64,000 nucleotides of DNA, from the NCBI RefSeq assembly GCF_963855985.1, contig NC_087099.1:13918001-13982000 (forward strand). Direction: 5' to 3'. A program made the position numbers and the translations under genes. Position 1 is the first letter of the stretch, and the number at the start of each line of letters is the position of its first letter. Below the pieces are notes generated by a model that was not told where the DNA came from, did not search any database, and saw nothing but the letters and a program-made list of their open reading frames with translations. Below are positions 22,919 to 33,811 of this stretch, in pieces. Source of the stretch: Ostrinia nubilalis (lineage: Eukaryota; Arthropoda; Insecta; Lepidoptera; Crambidae).

Positions 22919-23559
22919 CTTTAAAAACAATTAGGTCTAAAATGACAAATGAATATTCATACAAAGGATTAAAAACGGAGCGGGCAAAGTAAGCACTTGA
23001 TTTGAAAAAGGGTGAATGAAGAACGAAAGATACAATATTGACGGCACCTCAACCTACTTACCTACCAAAAAACCATTTAGTTAACTTTCCTTAATGGGTT
23101 TTAACTTAAGTATATTTTTAGACATAAATACACACATGCTGAAGAGGTAATGTGAGTTTGAAAGAGTTATTAATCACTGAACAGATTTTGAAAATTCTTC
23201 ATCTGATGAAAGTTACCTGAGTGATTTAGGCTACTTATAATGCGGACTAAACCGGGGAAAAAAGATAATTTTCGGGGTTAAAACAAGTCGACAGGACCTC
23301 AAGTCTGCTAATTTGCAAATGGCTCAATTGAATCGTAATTGAATCTCAATGGAATTATTTGACACATTTGGTATTCTGCTAATAAGAATACCAAATGATT
23401 TTTCAATGGCATTCCATTGAACTGCCATTGGACTATTTGCTCAGGTGGTTGATGCTGCGGGCATAAGCTGTATAGTAGCAGAACTGACTTGGAATCACAA
23501 CTTTTTTCTCGCTTGTTCAAATAGAACAAAATCATATTCCCGGATATTACCATCCAGGA
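22919..23559. other. No feature recognised
   Basis: AT-rich DNA. The minus-strand open frame at 23308-23721 overlaps a repeat (next entry) and has no recognisable domain. Confidence 0.4.
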
Positions 23560-24150
23560 AGAGAATATGCATTCCCGAAAACGCGAAATGTACACTCGAC
23601 AGCAAATAAATCGAACCACCCGCGACGCGAACTTTAAAGATTTATTTTGACACAATAATGGTGCCCCAACAATATTGGTGTTATTTGAAAGCCCAATAAA
23701 TATCCTTAAAGAAAAACACATTTAATTTCTTAATAAATGATTAACATATACCATAAATGTGACTTGAAAAAAGACCTCACTTTGGGCTCACCTCTGGGAT
23801 CAATTAGACCAAATTTTATGGTTATAAAACCAAATAAAGATCACACAATGTCCTCTTTAACAGATGGATAGCGATTAATCCCAACTTAACAGCCTAACAG
23901 CTTAACAGCTTTATAGCCATAAAAGTTGGCTCAAGCGTAACTATCTATTTTTTGAAGAAGTGACTCTAGATCCTTCTAAAAAAACATTTTTGGGGTAAAA
24001 ACCTTTCCTATAATGAAATGAAGTTTAGAACTAGGCTTTTGAATGGTACCAATATTGGTGTGAAGTGGGGATGCATACGTTTGAAAGTGCTTGTCGCGGG
24101 TGGTGCGATTTATTTGCTGTCGAGTGTAGTTCTGGAAAGTCGGGAATCAA
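23560..24150. repeat. Inverted pair of LTR-like fragments
   Basis: The block gtcgcgggtggt followed by cgatttatttgctgtcgagtg occurs on the plus strand at about 24094-24130 and on the minus strand at about 23595-23640, each preceded by accaatattg on its own strand. The minus-strand copy reads tgttggggcacc at its start, reminiscent of insect LTR termini. I infer two inverted LTR fragments about 450 bp apart; the family is unknown. Confidence 0.5.
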
Positions 24151-24249
24151 ATCAACTGAGTTGTGCTCGCTTTTTATTCGCAACTTGTGCACGAAATGTT
24201 CAATTTTCAGTTTCAGTTTAGGTAGTTTTACCACACGTTTTGCACAAAA

Positions 24250-24475
24250 ATTCATCCTTATATCATATTAGTAGTTCAAAGAGCGAAAGGTCACTGACTG
24301 ACTCACTCATCACGAAATCTCAGAAACTACAACACCTCAACACCTACAAACTTGAAAGGCAGGTAGGTTCCTTATAGGGTGTAGACATTCGCTAAGAACA
24401 GAATTTACGAAACTCTACCCCTAAGGGGGTAAATGGGGATTAACTAACTCCACGCGTACGAAGTCGGAAGGTAGG
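24250..24475 (+). repeat. LEP1-like element, partial
   Basis: The order tcatattagtagttcaaagag, tcactgactgactcactcatc, ccctaagggggtaaatgggg and cacgcgtacgaagtcg mirrors, in reverse, the copy at 30336-30548. The CTAGT end is replaced by an RTE-type scrap (24476-24526). Confidence 0.55.
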
Positions 24476-24526
24476 ACGGGTCGTTCTAGAAATCCTTGGA
24501 GAGACCTTTGTCTAGCAGTAAACGTC

Positions 24527-26393
24527 GTAAGATCCTAAATCGTACCGACCTATTACATTACTTCCCTCATTAGGTAAACTGTTAGAGCGATTAGTAGTGC
24601 CGCGTTTGCTACCGGGTGGTCCAATTTTTCACGAGCAGCAGTTTGGCTTCACTGCCGGGAAGTCTACTGCAGATGCAGTAATATCTGTTAGACAAAAAGT
24701 GACGTCCTCGGTGGCAAAGTACGTTGTAGGAATATTCCTCGATATTTCAGGTGCCTTCGACAATGCTTGGTCAATCCTGCTCTTAAAACTGAAAGTTCGT
24801 GGATGCTATAGTAATATATATTCACTACTGCACTCGTACTTTTGTAACGGTACAACTAAATTAAAACTCGGCCATCATGCTGAATCAAAGGTGCTCACGC
24901 GCGGCTGTCCCCAAGGATCGGTCCTAGGGCCCTACCTTTGGAATTTGGGTTTCGATGATTTTCTAGCATTACCATTACCCGAAGGCTGTTCGTTAACCGG
25001 GTACGCTGATGACGGTCTCCTTTTAATAGAGGCTGACACTAGATCAAAGCTTGAAAATCTAGCGGATACATGCTTGAATTTAATATCTCAATGGGGAGAC
25101 AGGAATCGTTTGCAGTTTGCCCCTCACAAAACTTATCAGCTTCTATTAAAAGGTAATCTTAAAGTTTTGCCTCGCATTAAATTCAATGAAATAACTGTTA
25201 AAAAACGGGAATCTGTTTACTATCTCGGACTAATTTTAGAGAAAAACTTTAGTTTTGTCGAGCACATTAAACAGATCGGTGAAAAAGCTAAAAAGAACTT
25301 TTATGCCTTAAGTCACATTTCAACCTCGACGTGGGGTCTAACGTTTAAAATCCTCCGAGTAATATATTCGGCCACTTATTTAAGCTCCATTTGCTATGGT
25401 GCACCAGTTTGGGCTGACAGAGCTACTATAGGAGCCGCTCGACGGAAACTACTCCAAAGTCAACGCCTTGCATTGATTTTTCTTTGCAAAGCTTACAGAA
25501 CTGTGAGCACGGAGGCTCTGCCAGTCCTGGCTGGTGTACTGCCGGTCGACTTAGAGGTACAAAAGCGTGCGGCTATGTACTTCGCATCAAGGGAAAATAT
25601 AACCTCCGATTTCTTAAATAGCCGCGATCGTTCTAAAATAAGTCGATTATTTGATTCCCGAGAAGTCGTTGAAGAAGATTTACTTAATGAATGGCAAAAA
25701 AGATGGGATACGTCAGTCAAAGGACGTCACTTATATAAATTCTTCCCGAATGTACGCGAACGTCTAACTAGGCGATGGTTAGAAATCGACCATTGCTCGT
25801 CGCAGTTCCTCACGGGACATGGCAACTTTAAACATAAACTTCACGAATTCAAACTAGTTCCGTCTCCTTTTTGCGAGTGTTCCACTGATGATGTCAGTCA
25901 TGAGCAGTCTGCCCATCATATCTTGTGGGAGTGTGATCTTTGGAAACATGAACGTGATATAATGCTTAATTCAATACAACATACATCTGTTTCCGCAATT
26001 TATTACACCGATCTTGTCGCGACAAGGAAAAATTTCCGTGCTTTTAAGCGATTTTGTGAAAAATATTATTGGCAGGTAGTTGCTAATTGCTCATAAGATA
26101 GGCCCCCTTAATTTAATTTATTGTCCGTGGTGCATAATCTTTTTCTTAAAGGTTTTAAACCTTTGTTTGTCACCTGTCATCCGCTTTGCAATGGAGGGAA
26201 GTCGAACCCTAATTTCGAACTCCTCCTATGTTCTTCTGATTAATTTCGTTGCGGGTCCAATGACAGTTTAACTTTCCCCCGGGACAAACTTGACCTTCAT
26301 TGGTTGGGTTTTTGTGGCGGTCAAGCTGTAGATCCTGGCTACACAGGAGTTGCAGTGGTGGGAACAAGAGGTGGGAATAGTCCCGTTTTTTTT
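24527..26393 (+). mobile_element. R1-clade LINE, 5'-truncated, 14-bp target duplication
   Basis: The element is flanked by TAGCAGTAAACGTC at 24513-24526 and 26394-26407. It starts inside the reverse transcriptase and ends with a 3' UTR whose last bases are gggaatagtcccg, a small palindrome, followed by about nine T. Two other copies of this 3' end lie in the window on the minus strand (30800-30882 and 62441-62624). It landed in an RTE-type LINE tail, not in rDNA. The 14-bp duplication is the length known for R1 elements. Confidence 0.88.
24531..26096 (+). CDS. R1-clade reverse transcriptase ORF2, C-terminal two thirds
   Basis: The frame is open from 24531 (YRPITLLPSLGKLLERL) to the stop after 26093, more than 500 codons. 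No ATG marks a start because the 5' end of the element is missing; the GTG at 24597 is incidental. Numbering from there: QQFGF at 14-18, GCPQGSVLGP near 103-112, catalytic YADD at 136-139, and a C-terminal zinc-binding motif with C426, C428, H440 and C446 (CECS...AHHILWEC) as in R1 and TRAS proteins. The N-terminal endonuclease is absent, so the copy cannot move by itself, yet no stop or frameshift has appeared, which suggests a recent insertion. Confidence 0.9.
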   Translation, partial: DPKSYRPITLLPSLGKLLERLVVPRLLPGGPIFHEQQFGFTAGKSTADAVISVRQKVTSSVAKYVVGIFLDISGAFDNAWSILLLKLKVRGCYSNIYSLLHSYFCNGTTKLKLGHHAESKVLTRGCPQGSVLGPYLWNLGFDDFLALPLPEGCSLTGYADDGLLLIEADTRSKLENLADTCLNLISQWGDRNRLQFAPHKTYQLLLKGNLKVLPRIKFNEITVKKRESVYYLGLILEKNFSFVEHIKQIGEKAKKNFYALSHISTSTWGLTFKILRVIYSATYLSSICYGAPVWADRATIGAARRKLLQSQRLALIFLCKAYRTVSTEALPVLAGVLPVDLEVQKRAAMYFASRENITSDFLNSRDRSKISRLFDSREVVEEDLLNEWQKRWDTSVKGRHLYKFFPNVRERLTRRWLEIDHCSSQFLTGHGNFKHKLHEFKLVPSPFCECSTDDVSHEQSAHHILWECDLWKHERDIMLNSIQHTSVSAIYYTDLVATRKNFRAFKRFCEKYYWQVVANCS

Positions 26394-26407
26394 TAGCAGT
26401 AAACGTC

Positions 26408-26945
26408 CCTTAGTTAATACGAACGAACAAATAATTACCACTATAATCCGGCCCTCTTCAAGGCGAGACTGAATAAAACACTTTATAGGTCAAGTATGTA
26501 CCATTCCTGTCAAATACCTGCTCTGTTCTGCGTTAAAAAAAACCTTAGCTGAAGGGGTTAATGGGAACTGATCTGGACACAAAGCCATACAGTATCAAAA
26601 CAGATTTATTGTTAGAATACACAAAAATACACAATCCAGTTGACGTTCAGGTAACGAGGGTCGCGCCTGTGTCACGGGGGATTTGGGTGTGCACTGCCTC
26701 GGTTGCTACCGAATCAGTCAAATTTTGGTAGCATTTGGTAGGTACTGGTGGCAGATCAAGGTAACCACTGTGGCTTCTAATAAAAGCGATTTTGCAATAA
26801 AAATGTTCTGTCCACGAAAATATGTCACTTGTTGTAGTGTGGTGTGTTTTTATAAGAGTAGTAGGTATTGGCAAGTTTAACAACCGCAATGATAGAGATA
26901 ATAAAATAGAAGTTCTACTCATTAAAAAAATAAGAAGAATGAATA
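26408..26945. other. No feature recognised
   Basis: A region near 26640-26780 is GC-richer and open on both strands for 65-91 codons, without a recognisable protein. Confidence 0.35.
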
Positions 26946-27429
26946 TGTTACGGTTAAAGTGATAAATGTGAAAATTATGAATAATCGCCGGTTATTATGA
27001 ATAAATACCACATGATTTGGTAAATGTGATTAATATAAGATCATTTATGTGTGTATAAAACTAAATAGGCGGCTTAGGGGTGGCCCAAGGGCCACCCCCG
27101 CCGCACCTTAACCTATTTTTCACTTAAAATCAAAACAATGTATTATAGGCATTATGGTAAAGTAATGTTACTCAAGAAACAGTCCAAACTCATTTTGCCA
27201 AATTATATTAATATATGATATCAAAACGTTTAAAGTGTGAGGCTGTACTACATGAGCGCTGTACACGAGCCGGTGTTCTCTTTTATGATATTCGTTAGCA
27301 CTAAGGATACATTATGAAATAATCACTGATAAATGTGATTAATTTATCACTTTTACCTCGCCTGTCGGTAATTATTCATAATAACCGGCGATTATTCATA
27401 ATTTTCAATTTATCACATTAACCGTAACA
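26946..27429 (+). mobile_element. 484-bp MITE, copy 1
   Basis: The ends tgttacggttaa...gtgataaat are inverted repeats continuing through gaaaattatgaataatcgcc. The centre carries a strong hairpin, ggggtggcccaagggccacc. The second copy, in opposite orientation, is at 42621-43119. TA follows and precedes this copy, but the duplication length is uncertain. Non-coding. Confidence 0.88.
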
Positions 27430-27439
27430 TATATAAAAG

Positions 27440-27625
27440 AGTGTCGTGTTAGTTACACCACTTATAACTCAAGAACGGCTGAACCGATTTAGCTGAAAAT
27501 TGTCAGGGAGGTAGTTTAGAGCCAGGAGAAGGACATTGGATACTTTTTATCCCGTTCGAAATAAAAAAAAAGTCTGCTTATTTATTGCCATTAAGGCGGA
27601 ACAAAGTTCGCCGGGTCAGCTAGTT
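27440..27625 (+). repeat. LEP1-like element
   Basis: It includes aacggctgaaccgatttagc and tttttatcccgttcgaaata and ends gttcgccgggtcagctagt, the characteristic CTAGT terminus. Confidence 0.6.
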
Positions 27626-27639
27626 TTTTATAAAAGAAA

Positions 27640-28480
27640 CAGCGGATGCCTTTTTCCACAAAATCCTGTTAAAGTTTTGATTGAAAACTGCGGTCGCTGC
27701 GCACAAAAATAATAATTGAATCTCGATCTAGTTTCGTAGAGAAACCACAGCAAAGGTTTTTGTTCTATTTTATTATATCGTTTAGATGAATCCTCTCTTA
27801 TCTTGAGTAGATTCTCATTTAAAGTTCTATCAACATTTTTCATGTCTAATAGCTCGTAATTTTCAATTTTATTTCATTGACTAGGGTTACCCTTAATTTA
27901 AAATTGCTTAATTTAAGTTATAGATATGCCACGACAGTGATTTTCGGCAGGGACCTATTTTTTTTAGAGGTCCTTGGGGTAAAATCTGTTATTATTGCGA
28001 AAATTCTTTACTATGCTATATTTATTTATAGGGTCTCGTTGAAACCTTTGGGTAAGAAACCCTAAAATATACCTAAAGATAGTGTGCCTCATGCAAAATA
28101 AATGAAAGCACACGTTGCATTTCTTTTGAAAAGACCTAATTAATGAGACCACGTGACGAGCGGGTTTCCTTTGATAAAAGGTATCCAATATAACTGTACC
28201 CTTAATTTTAATATGAGATCCTAGGCCGCAGGGTCACAGTTATATTGGAAGTTCAGTGAAGTTTTATTCCTTCTGATGTTATATAACTTTTGTATCTTTA
28301 ATTAACGTTTATTGTTTTGTTATGATATTAAGCGCTCTTTATTTACCTGAAATGAAAATAAAGAAACTACATGACCATTCCAATTGTTATCAATCTATTG
28401 TTATGTAATTTCCTAGCTTTTTGTACATTTTTCATTTCATGTAATTATTATCGGTGTAGAGTATATTCGTAAATAACTAG
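27640..28480. other. Featureless except one short perfect hairpin
   Basis: At about 28186-28248, ccaatataactgt and its exact complement acagttatattgg face each other over some 35 bp, possibly the remains of a small MITE. No gene is seen. Confidence 0.4.
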
Positions 28481-28481
28481 C

Positions 28482-28650
28482 GACCAGCCCCGGCTTCGCA
28501 CGGTTGCATTGGAATTTCCCGGCTTTTCTCTTCCATAATATGCATGTTTTATACCTACAAACCTTCCTCTTGAGACATTCTATCTATTAACAAAAACATA
28601 TCAAAATCCGTTACGTAGTTCTAAAGATCTAAGCAATGACCTACATACTT
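28482..28650 (-). repeat. LEP1-like element
   Basis: It starts actagcgaccagccccggct on the plus strand (reverse complement of the 3' end) and continues with aaaatccgttacgtagttct, the conserved interior. Confidence 0.6.
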
Positions 28651-29000
28651 ACCTATAGTGTTAAAATAAGACCATTTCATTCGAACGTAATAATATTTAA
28701 ACTAATCCACATATGATAGAACGGTAAACTCCAACGATCATCCGTGAATAAAAAGCTCGTATCTCCTAAAACGCCGTTTTCGGGCAGTTCCCCAGATGGG
28801 CCATAGCGAATAATTTTCCGCTCAGCGGTTGCTCAGTTCACGTTTATTAGCATGCGAGCCGCGACTGAGTTGTTTCGGTGATATTGATCTAAAGAAACAG
28901 TGACTTTTTGCTTTATGGCAGTTCGCAAGTTGGCATTCGTTTTGTACGGTTTATTGGTTTTGGTATTGAAGGGAAAGAAAAATGTTTTAAGTGTCATTTA

Positions 29001-29164
29001 GCCTAGGCGCAGACAACCGATTTTTTATCGACAGATAGTTTAGTCGGGCATTTAATCAGTATGGGCATGTATGGAAGTACGCACATTACACCGATTGATT
29101 CTTCATACAAATTAGAATCGGGCCCAATATCGGCCGACTAAAAAACGGTGGTCTGCGCCTAGGC
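29001..29164. mobile_element. Harbinger-like MITE, 164 bp
   Basis: The ends gcctaggcgcagac and gtctgcgcctaggc are exact inverted repeats, and the similarity continues another 15-20 bp (ttttttat / tttttagtcgg). TTA lies on both sides (28998-29000 and 29165-29167), the 3-bp duplication of PIF/Harbinger elements. Its TIR differs from the complete Harbinger at 9211, so a different family would have moved it. Confidence 0.85.
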
Positions 29165-29361
29165 TTAAAAACTGTGAGCCTGAAAGCATACAATGGCTGT
29201 AATAAGCTACTTGCTACGCTTACTTATTAGAAAACTATAATATAATCCAAAAGTAAATACCTAATAAAGTATATAGGACACTTTGTAATAAATATTTTGA
29301 TTTTTTGTGGCGACAGAAATTGGGATTTTTTCAATAAATTCATTCTGAATTTCTCTTAATA

Positions 29362-30104
29362 TAGCCCGACCAGGAACATAAAAACCCTCGCCATGTTGCG
29401 GAAAACTAATGGTACTAATTTCTTTTAATGGCAACAGTAACTGAAAACTTCATTGACATGTCACCTTGCATGTCAGTCTATTGCTGTCAAAGTGTAAACA
29501 AACTTTATTTTAAATGTGCGCAATTGATTTTGTGAATTAAATTGCTAAAATCTTTTTATAGTCGTGAAAGAAAAGTGGTTCGCAATGTGTTAAAGTATTT
29601 GTCGAAGAGAAATACTAAGGGTTCGGACAATATTTTCATTGAATAATGTTTCCGACAAAGGTTGTCAAATTGATTGACATGTTTATCGTATAGTACAGTC
29701 CACTATGAAAATTTGCTGTGGTTTGTTTCAACTACCTATTTTAAAGGTTTTTGTCACTTTCTAAGTGTTGAATTTTATGGAATTGGGAAAGAAGTACCGA
29801 GTTTGAAGCGTTCATGAGCAGACATTGCAGTTGAATATTCAAGTTCTGAATTTGATTATTGATGAATAATAAAATAAATCCTACTAGCTCGATTGATGGT
29901 TTCATTTAATTTATTTAAACCAGGTTACCTATAATAATATTTTTTCGTTAATTTATGAAAATAACAAATTAGCCCGTAATCCTGAATCCTGATACATAAA
30001 GTTAGCCTATTAATTTAAGACAGGTACGACTGTACTCAGTGTTGCACTATCAAATGCAATTGACGCGCCTCTATGCCAGGGTTTTTATGTTCCTGGTCAG
30101 GCTA
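29362..30104. mobile_element. TA-flanked MITE, about 743 bp
   Basis: The left end tagcccgaccaggaacataa and the reverse complement of the right end tagcctgaccaggaacataa match over about 30 bp (aaaccct follows in both). TA at 29360-29361 and 30105-30106 suggests a Tc1/mariner-type origin. No open frame of note. Confidence 0.85.
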
Positions 30105-30335
30105 TAATTACAGTTAAATTGTTGTAGTCTATCTTAAAGTTAAGTTTGGTGTAATTGATCAAGAAAAGTGTCTTACTAAATGCTATCATTTTCTCTAATT
30201 TGTTGCTTCGGAAATAGAAGTAAAAGACGTTTCAAACGAAGCAATTACCGGTGATTGCGCTATGTTGCGTCTTTGCTTTTTAATTGCAGCAAGATAGCAC
30301 TTGAAAATATCTCGCTTGCAAGCATTTTATGTCTA

Positions 30336-30548
30336 ACTAGCGGCCGCCCGCGACTTCGTACGCGTGGATCCCGTTTTACCCCCTTAGGGGTGGAGTTTCG
30401 TAAATCTTTCTTAGCGGATGCCTACGTCATAACATCTACCTGCATGCCAAAGTTCAGCCCGATCCGTCTAGTAGTTTGGGATGTGCGTTGATAGATCACT
30501 ATGTCAGTCAGTCAGTCACCTTTGAGTTATATATACATATATTTAGAT
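30336..30548 (-). repeat. LEP1-like element
   Basis: It begins actagcggccgcccgcgact and cgtacgcgtggatcccg and runs to gttatatatacatatattta. The interior ttacccccttaggggtggag is shared in reverse with the copy at 24250-24475. Confidence 0.65.
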
Positions 30549-30799
30549 AAATAAACAGTCAATTATTTTAGTAGCTGACAAAATAGACAAGTATTCAGTA
30601 AATTATGAAGCAGTCTTTTGTCCTATGTAACAAATGACAGGCTGACAAAAATAACTGAGTTTCTTCGGCCACTTCTCAACAATCAAATTATGTGGTCCTG
30701 AAACGTGAAGAGTGCCTTGAAAAGGGCCTATAAATAACTTGTGGAAGCTTTCGAGCCACTTTACCAGTGCTAAAATGAAAAACAATCAAAACGAATACA

Positions 30800-30882
30800 A
30801 CGGGACTATTCCCACTTCTCGTTCCCACCGCTGCAACTCTGTGTAGCCAGGATCTACAGCTTGACCGCCAATAAAAACCCAA
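30800..30882 (-). repeat. 3' end of the R1-clade LINE, short copy
   Basis: Minus strand matches the last 80 bp of the element at 24527-26393 (tacagcttgaccgcc and gggactattcccac on the plus strand here). Strongly 5'-truncated; no target duplication recognised. Confidence 0.75.
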
Positions 30883-32008
30883 GTAGTCACGTCCAAATTT
30901 TTATTTATTGCTGTATTTGTTATGCAACATTATGAACCCACAAAGGCCTCTGGGTCTTTTATTCTAATGACTACCTCTGGGTAGTTATTAGAATTCCCAT
31001 GTCATGCCATCAAGCTCTCAACCATCCTCTTTCAACCGCTATTTCATCGCTAGTCAATAAGTCTTCACTGCAGTAGCACGACCCTCTCTAATTTACCAGA
31101 CGCAAATGGAGGATTTCGCCTACACTCCCCACGCTGGCCAGACGGGTTGGGGCTACTTGTTTCTGAGTATATCCTCGCTCTGCCTTTCTATTACAACGTA
31201 ATACTGCTCAAGTAAATATCAATATATCACAACTTCAACAATATTTATTGTAAATAAAAATCAGCGCACGATATATGAGCCAAACGTGCTCCTCATCAAA
31301 TCCGGACAAATGGCAGCTTTTTAAATTTGGCAGGGTCCGTGAGCTGGCTCCGAGCCAGGTAAATGTCCTGTTGAGTCTACTCTACGAAGCGATTTCGATT
31401 ATGATCGAATTTATCCGTCTCTGTCACTCACCAAGCTTTTATTACATATGAGCCAAAATGAAGAATGCTTTTCGATTTTCAGAGTAAAAGAATGGATAAA
31501 ATAGGACAATGTCTCTAAAAGCGAATGATCCCAGTTTTTTATATTCATGTATGTCACCTTCATATGCTATACATTCCCAAATACAGCTTGCCCTACACTA
31601 CTCTAGGACAATATATTGGCCGGTATAGATAAAGATGGCATGCAGGTGTTCTCGCTACACCACTAGTAACTCTCTTAAAAGCATGAACATATATAAGTAA
31701 AGTGTTTGTGATACCTAGTTTTAAACGTATGAGCGAATAGATGTCATTTGAAAAAAGATAAATTACAAAATGTTTGAATAGAACTTCAACAAAATGTATT
31801 GTGCTCTTTTATTTCCCCGTGAACGAAAGATGTTTCAGTATATAAATTATTTTACAGAGTAGACCCTCGTTGCTGGCGCTCTCATTAGAGACCACATTAC
31901 TGGCAAATTGTTGCAAAGCGATACACTATCTCTGACTCTGAGATTTTTCACTTTAAACCTCATTTGGTCAAAATCCGTTCAATTTTGAAGTAATTTACCT
32001 GCATTTTA
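30883..32008. other. Mostly featureless; RTE-type scrap at 31080-31162
   Basis: The text gacgcaaatggaggatttcg and ccacgctggccagacgggtt reads on the minus strand as part of an RTE-type LINE. The rest shows nothing I can support. Confidence 0.4.
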
Positions 32009-32012
32009 TTAA

Positions 32013-32959
32013 CACGTTGAGTGCGAAACCAGGTCTATAGACCTTGTGTACGTCTCGCTTACCGTGCGGCTAAGAAAATTATAGTCTTACTTGTCGTGCG
32101 AAAGGCATAACTTCAATTGGGTCCGGTGTAGGAAAGTGATGAATATATATCTATGATGTATTCTTAAATTAGAATCCAATGATGTACCTACCTTAATACC
32201 AGGTTTTTAGACCTGGTACCGCACGGAAGTAATAAAATGTCTTCACAATGCGAAACCAGGTCGAAACACCTTGTACCCTGCGCACCTGGTACCGCACCCC
32301 ACACTAGCTTCGTGCAGCCAGTGTTGCCTCGCATTCGTAAGAAACGCACATGTCGACATGGCGTCAAGAGAAACAAACAAAATTGATTATAATTTAATTT
32401 GCTACACGATTTATTGCGAATTTAAATAATATTTTTCGTGACAAACATTTGAAGTTGTGACTAAATGTTATTAAATAATATGTTTTCTTTAAATATAGCT
32501 TATTTAAGTATTTATGCACGTACCTATGTCTTATTTGTAAAATATTTAGACTAAATTATTAAAACATCTTTGTTTGTTACTTTTTTAAATTTTTATTAAA
32601 ACTTAATTTAAACTATCGACATTTGTATTTCACATCCCTAGAATACCCACCAGACTTCCCTACTTCAGTGCGGCACAGGGTGCATAAGCCTTGTATTTTG
32701 AATATAGCTATAATTTTTATACTAAACAAGTTATTCACGAACGCCTTCAGGTGTATGTCAATAAATGCATTATTATTAATATTCAAAGAAAAAAAACACA
32801 ATATCTATTAACATGAAGCCAAAAATAAAATAAATATATCTTAAATATTACAAGGTCTTTAAGCCTTGTGCCGCCACAATGTAAGTTTTAATACCAGGTT
32901 TACTGACCTTGTACCGAAGGAATGGAAAGTATTAGAAAGTTACTGCCGCAGCAAAGGTG
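32013..32959. mobile_element. piggyBac-like MITE flanked by TTAA
   Basis: TTAA occurs at both borders (32009-32012 and 32960-32963), followed by cacgttgagtgcg at the left and, read inward from the right, caccttttgctgcg-like cacctttgctgcg. Several copies of accaggt / acctggt and ggtctatagacc-type palindromes lie just inside both ends (32026-32330 and 32850-32925), looking like transposase binding sites. The roughly 600-bp interior is AT-rich and non-coding. Confidence 0.65.
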
Positions 32960-33044
32960 TTAAGATGGGAAAAAAAGTTTAGAAATACAGTCGGAGTATT
33001 TTTACCAGACGCTACTGTCTGCTAATTAATTGTCTAATAATATT

Positions 33045-33195
33045 CTATTTTCGGCAGGCCGCCCACTAGTTGGACCGACGATCTGGTGAAAGTCGCAAGA
33101 AAAACCTGGAGTGCGGGCAATGCAGGACTGATTATGGAAATCCTTGGGGGAGACCTTTGTCAGCGGTGACGTCATTTGGCTGAAATGAACACACG
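33045..33195 (+). pseudogene. RTE-clade LINE C-terminal fragment
   Basis: Begins ggccgcccactagttggacc, continues with gacgatctggtgaaagtcgc and ends gacgtcatttggctgaaatg. It encodes a broken version of the conserved RTE C-terminus seen at 8650 and 40805. Confidence 0.72.
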
Positions 33196-33811
33196 AACCA
33201 ACGATTCTATTTTCAATTTTATAAAAGTTCGTTAAAATATACATACGAGTATATTCATCTTCCCTACAAAGATATTCATGACTATCTCACTCAGTTTGAG
33301 TTCCGCGACTAAAAATTAGAAGCAAAACCGTCATTTGCAAGTTAAACTTAAATTATCATTTAACGCGGTTCATGCTTTGCACTTTGAAAAGCCACAGGGA
33401 GTATAAGTTGAACAATATTATAGAATTGTTATTTAAATCAGGCTAAATGTGGTCCAAAATCTAGAGAATAGATTGTTTTTCAACTCGTATTTGTGAATTT
33501 CAATACTCAATCGTTTATTGCATAACCACATTAGCACATTCACATTAGCCGGGCTAGGATGCGCGCCGTGATATACTTTATCGACGTCAAAATGTATGAG
33601 CAAAATCGATAAAATGGCGTGATAACCGCTTATTGAGACGCGCATATTAGACATATAGGTCTTACAATTTAGGCAATTATACAATGTGGACCCAGTCAGG
33701 GCACAGAAACTTTAGAAAGGAGACAGAACGACGATCTTATTTTAAAAGAAATTAATATACAGAGTTTGGTGGAAATGTCATTATTTCCGAATTTTGTTTG
33801 AATGTTTTGTA

